22,758 nt of DNA from Lachnospiraceae bacterium (lineage in GTDB: Bacteria; Bacillota; Clostridia; Lachnospirales; Lachnospiraceae). Shown here piece after piece: positions 22,436 to 22,758 of this stretch; positions within the stretch are counted from its first letter, which is position 1; each line of letters opens with the position of its first letter. Made by a program: the position numbers and the translations under genes. The stretch covers positions 1-22,758 of the forward strand of contig CAAEMT010000011.1 of the NCBI GenBank assembly GCA_900757145.1, given 5' to 3'. Under the pieces are notes generated by a model, which saw only the letters and a list, made by a program, of their open reading frames with translations, was not told where the DNA came from and ran no database searches.

Positions 22436-22758
22436 ACCCCATGTGCTTACTGTACATAGAGTGTACACAGTAGGATTACATGACAATATAGGTACATGAT
22501 ACACAGGTAATGAGAAAAAATGTGTATGGAGTAGGAAGAAAGTATTAATATCTGGTATGAGGGAAGAGAGCCTTGTAGCAGTTTTTTTATTGTAATAATA
22601 GACAGATTTACAAGTAATATTTTGTTGGTATGTGTGAATAGCTTTCTGTTGGAAGATAGGGTAGTGTTGTAGTCGAAAAGGAAAGGAGAAATGTAAAATG
22701 AGTAAAGAACTTACAACAGAACAGGAGCTTATGCAGGCAACACAGTATGGACTATTGA
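22427..22758 (+). mobile_element. Left end of an inserted element of uncertain family
   Basis: Foreign sequence begins at about 22426-22427 as (T)GTAAACTGAACCCC. The first 270 nt are non-coding and rich in TGTACA/GTACA words, with a near-inverted pair TACTGTACA/TGTACACAGTA (22449-22457 and 22462-22472) and a related pair GTGTACACAGTAGGA / GTGTATGGAGTAGGA (22461-22475 and 22522-22536). These could be recombinase-binding repeats. A 5' GTAA end recalls IS66-type elements and a 5' TG end recalls IS21-type elements, but neither transposase is visible. The right end and any target duplication are outside the window. Confidence 0.55.
22698..22758 (+). CDS. Start of an unidentified gene inside the inserted element (partial)
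   Basis: ATG 22698 follows AAAGGAG with good spacing and opens a frame that runs off the window end after 20 codons: MSKELTTEQELMQATQYGLL. This is too short for a family call. Its position about 270 nt inside the insertion suggests an element-encoded protein such as a transposase or accessory subunit, but that is inference from place only. Confidence 0.5.
   Translation, partial: MSKELTTEQELMQATQYGLL

Noticed and set aside
22427..22697. Group II intron 5' end at the ATPase break
   Set aside because: The inserted DNA starts GTAAAC, not the GTGYG typical of bacterial group II introns, and I see no intron domain structure.

Overview
The window looks like chromosome of a low-to-mid GC Firmicute of class Clostridia, most likely family Lachnospiraceae. 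This is an inference from gene content: the secG-rnr-smpB order, an M3 oligoendopeptidase, a DUF5688-type protein, a Lachnospiraceae-style LigA, a RluF-type pseudouridine synthase and MetA, together with strong AGGAGG ribosome sites, GTG/TTG starts and A/T-rich sigma-A-like promoters. No ribosomal RNA, CRISPR array, prophage module or replication origin is seen.

Layout. 1-3154: secG, rnr and smpB (protein export, RNA decay, trans-translation), with an intrinsic terminator between secG and rnr. 3329-5011: M3 oligoendopeptidase. 5077-9529: a histidine kinase without an adjacent response regulator, then an ABC ATPase and a large FtsX-type permease. A three-copy TTGTCAGG array lies at the ATPase promoter. 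9534-9629: a 96-nt three-armed inverted-repeat element between convergent genes. 9641-11053 (minus): pyrC, carrying an in-frame 36-bp tandem repeat. 11297-11854: efp, divergent from pyrC, with clear promoters for both. 12163-13068: DUF5688-like gene. 13148-14612: an accessory scar with a remnant of one Uma2 nuclease gene, an intact Uma2 gene, an unlisted 54-aa EF-hand-like ORF, a truncated tyrosine integrase and tRNA-Arg(CCG). 14867-15793: membrane-anchored SH3 protein behind a promoter whose spacer is an 18-bp perfect palindrome. 16185-18964: rluF and ligA, overlapping by 4 nt. 19072-20004: metA. 20171-22435: a second signalling/ABC module (response regulator, histidine kinase, ATPase). Its ATPase gene is cut between the Walker B aspartate and the catalytic glutamate by foreign DNA, which carries the start of another gene at the window end.

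How it fits together. The two kinase/ABC modules are paralogous and resemble antimicrobial-peptide or cell-envelope-stress detoxification modules. In each, phased direct repeats sit at the ATPase promoter, as expected for OmpR-type regulators. Module 1 has no regulator of its own in the window, and module 2 has lost an intact ATPase. Other signals worth following are a roughly 52-bp hairpin repeat present twice after terminators (11953-12004 and 15903-15953), the 9534-9629 element, and the inserted element at 22427 onward.
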